From assembly GCA_016860685.1 (NCBI GenBank), contig BOJX01000014.1:1-43871 (forward strand): 43,871 nt of DNA, written 5' to 3'. A program made the translations under genes and the position numbers. The number at the start of each line of letters is the position of its first letter. Position 1 is the stretch's first letter. This DNA comes from Planctomycetota bacterium. GTDB taxonomy: Bacteria; Planctomycetota; Phycisphaerae; UBA1845. Below are positions 40,966-43,871 of the stretch, one piece after another. The notes under the pieces were generated by a model. It made no database searches. It saw only the letters and a list, made by a program, of their open reading frames with translations, and was not told where the DNA came from.

Positions 40966-42060
40966 TTACTTGCCTTCGACGAGTGCCTGCTGAAGGTCGG
41001 CGAGGTACTCGCGCTTTTGTTCAGCGAGTTCCTCGGGCATCACGGCGTAATGAAAGTCAAAGACCTCCTCCGGGCGCTGGACGGCCCGGGCGGCGAAGCG
41101 ATCTCGGGCGACGCGAAGCTCCTCCTCGATTTCGGCGGCCACCCGGTCGATCCCCGCGTCATTGAGCAGTCCGCGCGACTTGAGGTACGTCTCAAAGCGC
41201 GTGATCGGATCCTTTTTCTCCCACCGCCGCACTTCTTCATCGGACCGGTATACCTTCGGGTCGTCTGCGGTGGTATGCATCTCCATCCTGAAGGTGACGG
41301 CCTCGATGAACGTCGGACCCTCGTGGCGTCGAGCGCGATCGACGGCTTCCTGCGCCGCCGCCGCCATCGCCAGCACGTCATTGCCGTCCACGCGCAGGCT
41401 GGGCATTCCGAAACCGATCCCGCGCTGGGCGAGCGATCGCACGCCGCATTGCTTCTGAAGCGGCACGGAGATCGCGTAACCGTTGTTTTCGCAGAGGAAG
41501 ATGACCGGCGCCTTGTAAACCGCGGCGAAGTTCAACGCCTCGCTGACGTCGCCCTCGGACGACGCCCCGTCGCCGAAGTTGACGAGCACAACCTGATCGC
41601 CTCCGCGGTAGTTGATCGACATCCCCAGTCCGACCGCCACCGGCACGTGTGATCCGATCACGATCGACATCGGCATGTCGTTGACGCCCTCGGGCAGGCC
41701 GAAGCCCTCGAAGTACCCCGCCCACAACAGCAGAAGCTGGTCGATCGTCCAACCGCGCCAGAGCTGCGCGCCGAACGAGCGGTAGGAGGGAGAGTACCAG
41801 TCCTCGCTGCGCAGGGGCAGGATTGAGCCGATCTGGACCGCTTCCTGCCCGCGCCCCGGAGCGAAGGTGCCCATCTGACCCTGCCGCTGCATCATGATCA
41901 TGCGCTCGTCAAGTTTTCGCGTCAGCAGCATGAAGCGGTGCATCTTCAGCAAGGTCGCTTCGGGAAGTTTCGGATCGAGCGCGGCGTCGGCGCGCCCGCT
42001 TTCGTCGAGGATCGAAAGCTCCTCGACAACCAGTCCGATGTCGAATGTCTTACGCGGCAT
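40966..42060 (-). CDS. pdhA: Pyruvate dehydrogenase E1 component, alpha subunit
   Basis: 364 residues. Conserved features are TRKLDERMIMMQRQGQMGTF (about 47-66), GSHVPVAVGLGMS (136-148), and the thiamine diphosphate motif GDGASSEGDVSEALNFAAVYKAP through ENN (163-193). YRSDEEVRRWEKKDPITRF near residue 290 matches the phosphorylation-loop region of E1 alpha proteins. The enzyme decarboxylates pyruvate or a branched 2-oxoacid and passes the acyl group to E2. The start at 42060 is where family similarity begins. It lacks a Shine-Dalgarno sequence, and a -10 box sits 6 bases away, implying a leaderless message. The beta subunit gene is not downstream, where it is usual. Confidence 0.92.
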   Translation of the reverse strand: MPRKTFDIGLVVEELSILDESGRADAALDPKLPEATLLKMHRFMLLTRKLDERMIMMQRQGQMGTFAPGRGQEAVQIGSILPLRSEDWYSPSYRSFGAQLWRGWTIDQLLLLWAGYFEGFGLPEGVNDMPMSIVIGSHVPVAVGLGMSINYRGGDQVVLVNFGDGASSEGDVSEALNFAAVYKAPVIFLCENNGYAISVPLQKQCGVRSLAQRGIGFGMPSLRVDGNDVLAMAAAAQEAVDRARRHEGPTFIEAVTFRMEMHTTADDPKVYRSDEEVRRWEKKDPITRFETYLKSRGLLNDAGIDRVAAEIEEELRVARDRFAARAVQRPEEVFDFHYAVMPEELAEQKREYLADLQQALVEGK

Positions 42061-42066
42061 GTCGGC

Positions 42067-42096
42067 ATAATAAGGCGCGCCGGGGGGCAGGTCGAA
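42067..42096 (-). promoter_or_regulatory. Promoter giving a leaderless pdhA message
   Basis: On the minus strand TATTAT (42067-42072) lies exactly 6 bases before the pdhA ATG, so transcription would start at or next to the A of the start codon. TTCGAC (42091-42096) is a weak -35 box at 18 bases. Confidence 0.5.
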
Positions 42097-42232
42097 CCGG
42101 CGATTCCGGTGCGCCGCGACGCCGACGGGGGGACAGACCGGGCCTTCTTGAAGCAGCCGAGCGTCCGGGATAGGCTCCCGCGCGATCGAGACCACCCGGC
42201 GGCGTCAACGCCGGCTCCACGGAGATAACAAG

Positions 42233-43871
42233 TTGAGCGTCGAAGCACCCGTCGTTCCGTCCCGAGTTCACGTGAAGGTGGGCGAGCTTTGCGCCCACGT
42301 CCTGCGGATGACGACCGCCGCGGGCTCCGGTCATCCGTCCAGCGCGATGTCGCTGGCGCACGTCGTGGTCGAGTTGATGTACCGTCAGATGCGGTTCGAC
42401 CCGGCGGATCCCTGGAACCCTCGCGCGGATCGTCTGGTTCTGTCCGAGGGGCACGCCGTGCCGATCGTTTACGCCGCCTACGCCGATCGCGGAGGCGTTG
42501 TCGGGGCGAAGACCCAGCCGCGTCGGCTGCGCCTCGACGACCTGGCGACGCTGCGCAAACTGGACAGCGTGCTGGACGGACATCCGAACCCCGCAGAGGG
42601 TTTTCCTTTCTTCGATGCGGCGACGGGATCACTCGGGCAAGGTCTGTCGGTCGCCGCGGGACTTGCGGTCGCGGCGCGGGCGGACGGAAACGATCGCCGC
42701 GTGTTCGTCCTGATCGGCGACGGGGAGTCGCGCGAGGGGCAGATCTGGGAGGCGATGGATTTCATCGCCGAGCGCGGACTGACGCGCGTGTGCGCGGTGT
42801 TCAACTGCAACGGGCAAGGCCAGGCTGGCGACGTGTCAGACCAGCAGACGCCGGAGATGCTTCGCGCCAAAGCGGCGGCGTTCGGGTGGGAGGCGGTGAC
42901 TCTTAACGGACACGATCCGCAGCAGGTGTCTTCGGTACTCTCGCGCGCCGGCAAGGGAGATAAACCTCTCGCGGTCATCGCCCGGACGATCAAGGGCTGG
43001 GGCGCGCCGCTGCTTCAGGAGGGGAACTATCACGGCAAGCCGCTGACGAAGGTGCAGCTTCCGACGGCGCTGGGGCAACTCGAAGACACGATCGCATCGC
43101 TGGACGCCGAGGCGGATGAAGTGCTGGAGACGCCGCCGGCGACTCCGAAAGCGGAAAACGCCGCCACCGTGGCGCGCGCTGGGGCGGGGTGGCCGGATTT
43201 CGCCGCGGGATTGCAGCGCGTCGGGCTGGAAAGCGCGCTGACGAAGAAGCGTCTCGCGACGCGCGTCGCCTACGGCGCGGCGCTGGTCGCCGCCGGCGAC
43301 GTGGACGGACGGGTGTTCGCGCTGGACGGCGACGTCAGCAACTCGACGTACGCGAGCTTTTTTGCCGAGCGCCACGCCGACCGCTTCATCGAGTGCAAGA
43401 TCGCCGAGCAGAACATGATCAGCGCGGCCGTCGGGTTGGCGGCGGCGGGCAAGGTTCCTTTCGCCAGCAGTTTCTCAAAATTCCTCGCCCGCGGATATGA
43501 CCAGATCGAGATGGCGGCGATCACCCGGGCGAACGTGAAGCTGGTCGGATCGCATTCGGGGGTGTCGCTGGCGGCGGACGGACCGTCACAGATGTCCCTT
43601 CCCGACCTGGCGTACTTCCGGAGCATGACCCGCGTGGACGACGGACGGGGATCATCGGTTTGCCGCGTGTTTCACCCGGCGGACGCGGTGTGCGCGTACG
43701 CCTGCGTGAAGCACATGCTTGCCGTCGACGGATTGTGCTACCTGCGGACACACCGGCCGGATGCGCCGTTTCTTTATCCCGCAGGAGAGGCATTCGACCT
43801 GACCGGCTGGAAGCAATTGCGTGAGGGATCGAAGCTGACCCTGGTCAGCACGGGTTACATGGTTCATGTGG
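42233..43871 (+). CDS. tkt: Transketolase, 3' end cut by window edge
   Basis: 546 codons from a TTG (GGAG 9 bases upstream), still open at the window end. The N-terminal half has AGSGHPSSAMS (30-40), SEGHA and the thiamine diphosphate motif GDGESREGQIWEA through NCNG (162-194). The second half has KIAEQNM (about 390-396) with the catalytic Glu, SHSGVSLAADGPSQM, and the FRS start of the third block. DGPSQM rather than DGPSHQ, and the compact length, place it with the short, animal-type transketolases. It moves two-carbon units in the pentose phosphate pathway. It diverges from pdhA. Confidence 0.93.
   Translation, partial: MSVEAPVVPSRVHVKVGELCAHVLRMTTAAGSGHPSSAMSLAHVVVELMYRQMRFDPADPWNPRADRLVLSEGHAVPIVYAAYADRGGVVGAKTQPRRLRLDDLATLRKLDSVLDGHPNPAEGFPFFDAATGSLGQGLSVAAGLAVAARADGNDRRVFVLIGDGESREGQIWEAMDFIAERGLTRVCAVFNCNGQGQAGDVSDQQTPEMLRAKAAAFGWEAVTLNGHDPQQVSSVLSRAGKGDKPLAVIARTIKGWGAPLLQEGNYHGKPLTKVQLPTALGQLEDTIASLDAEADEVLETPPATPKAENAATVARAGAGWPDFAAGLQRVGLESALTKKRLATRVAYGAALVAAGDVDGRVFALDGDVSNSTYASFFAERHADRFIECKIAEQNMISAAVGLAAAGKVPFASSFSKFLARGYDQIEMAAITRANVKLVGSHSGVSLAADGPSQMSLPDLAYFRSMTRVDDGRGSSVCRVFHPADAVCAYACVKHMLAVDGLCYLRTHRPDAPFLYPAGEAFDLTGWKQLREGSKLTLVSTGYMVHV

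Overview
The window is GC-rich bacterial chromosome with 35 protein genes and one tRNA. It has no integrase, transposase, CRISPR array or rRNA. The gene content suggests a planctomycete, probably Phycisphaerae or a relative. The reasons are an adjacent DUF1800/DUF1501 pair, Gld-type ABC genes next to a DUF4340 protein, many secreted proteins without close assignment, Asn-Asp-rich linkers beside membrane anchors, and a large exported protein with a Cys/hydrophobic/Arg C-terminal tail. This placement is inference; no rRNA is present to confirm it.

Layout. 1-6143 (minus): ABC ATPase, ABC permease, GldG-like protein and a truncated DUF4340 protein, behind a good sigma70-type promoter. 6144-6964: mostly non-coding, with a possible 45-residue membrane peptide and a dispersed palindromic repeat. 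6965-13660 (plus): secreted unknown protein, DUF1800, DUF1501, then a sugar-1-phosphate nucleotidyltransferase overlapping a NahK-like sugar kinase. 13627-14010 (minus): small lipoprotein. 14145-18767 (plus): extended -10 promoter, Spy-like secreted protein, TPR-like secreted protein, a FlaA1/CapD-type nucleotide-sugar dehydratase coupled by a TTGA overlap, and an HPt protein. 19039-25215 (minus): housekeeping run tRNA-Gln, prs, rplY, pth, rpsF, ssb, rplI, dnaB, without the usual rpsR. 25747-31051: octaheme cytochrome lipoprotein (minus), divergent from an outer-membrane-barrel-like protein and a CrtI-like FAD oxidoreductase (plus). 31307-34889 (plus): ADP-ribosylglycohydrolase, stand-alone BirA, RbsC-like permease. 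35042-35941 (minus): class IV aminotransferase. 36312-37798 (plus): CBS protein and secreted redoxin. 38473-40689 (minus): 738-residue modular exported protein with a Notch-type LNR module. 40966-42060 (minus): pyruvate dehydrogenase E1 alpha, probably leaderless, divergent from a transketolase cut by the window end.

The intergenic spaces are the least ordinary part. A 62-64 bp palindromic element occurs four times (1931, 6885, 21006, 38345), and an unrelated 24 bp unit recurs in both orientations in three or four gaps. One of those gaps forms a compound element of about 150 bp with inverted ends. The best biological leads are the cytochrome/barrel/FAD group and the LNR-bearing exported protein, whose upstream region carries a 16-base C tract and a near-perfect 21 bp palindrome.
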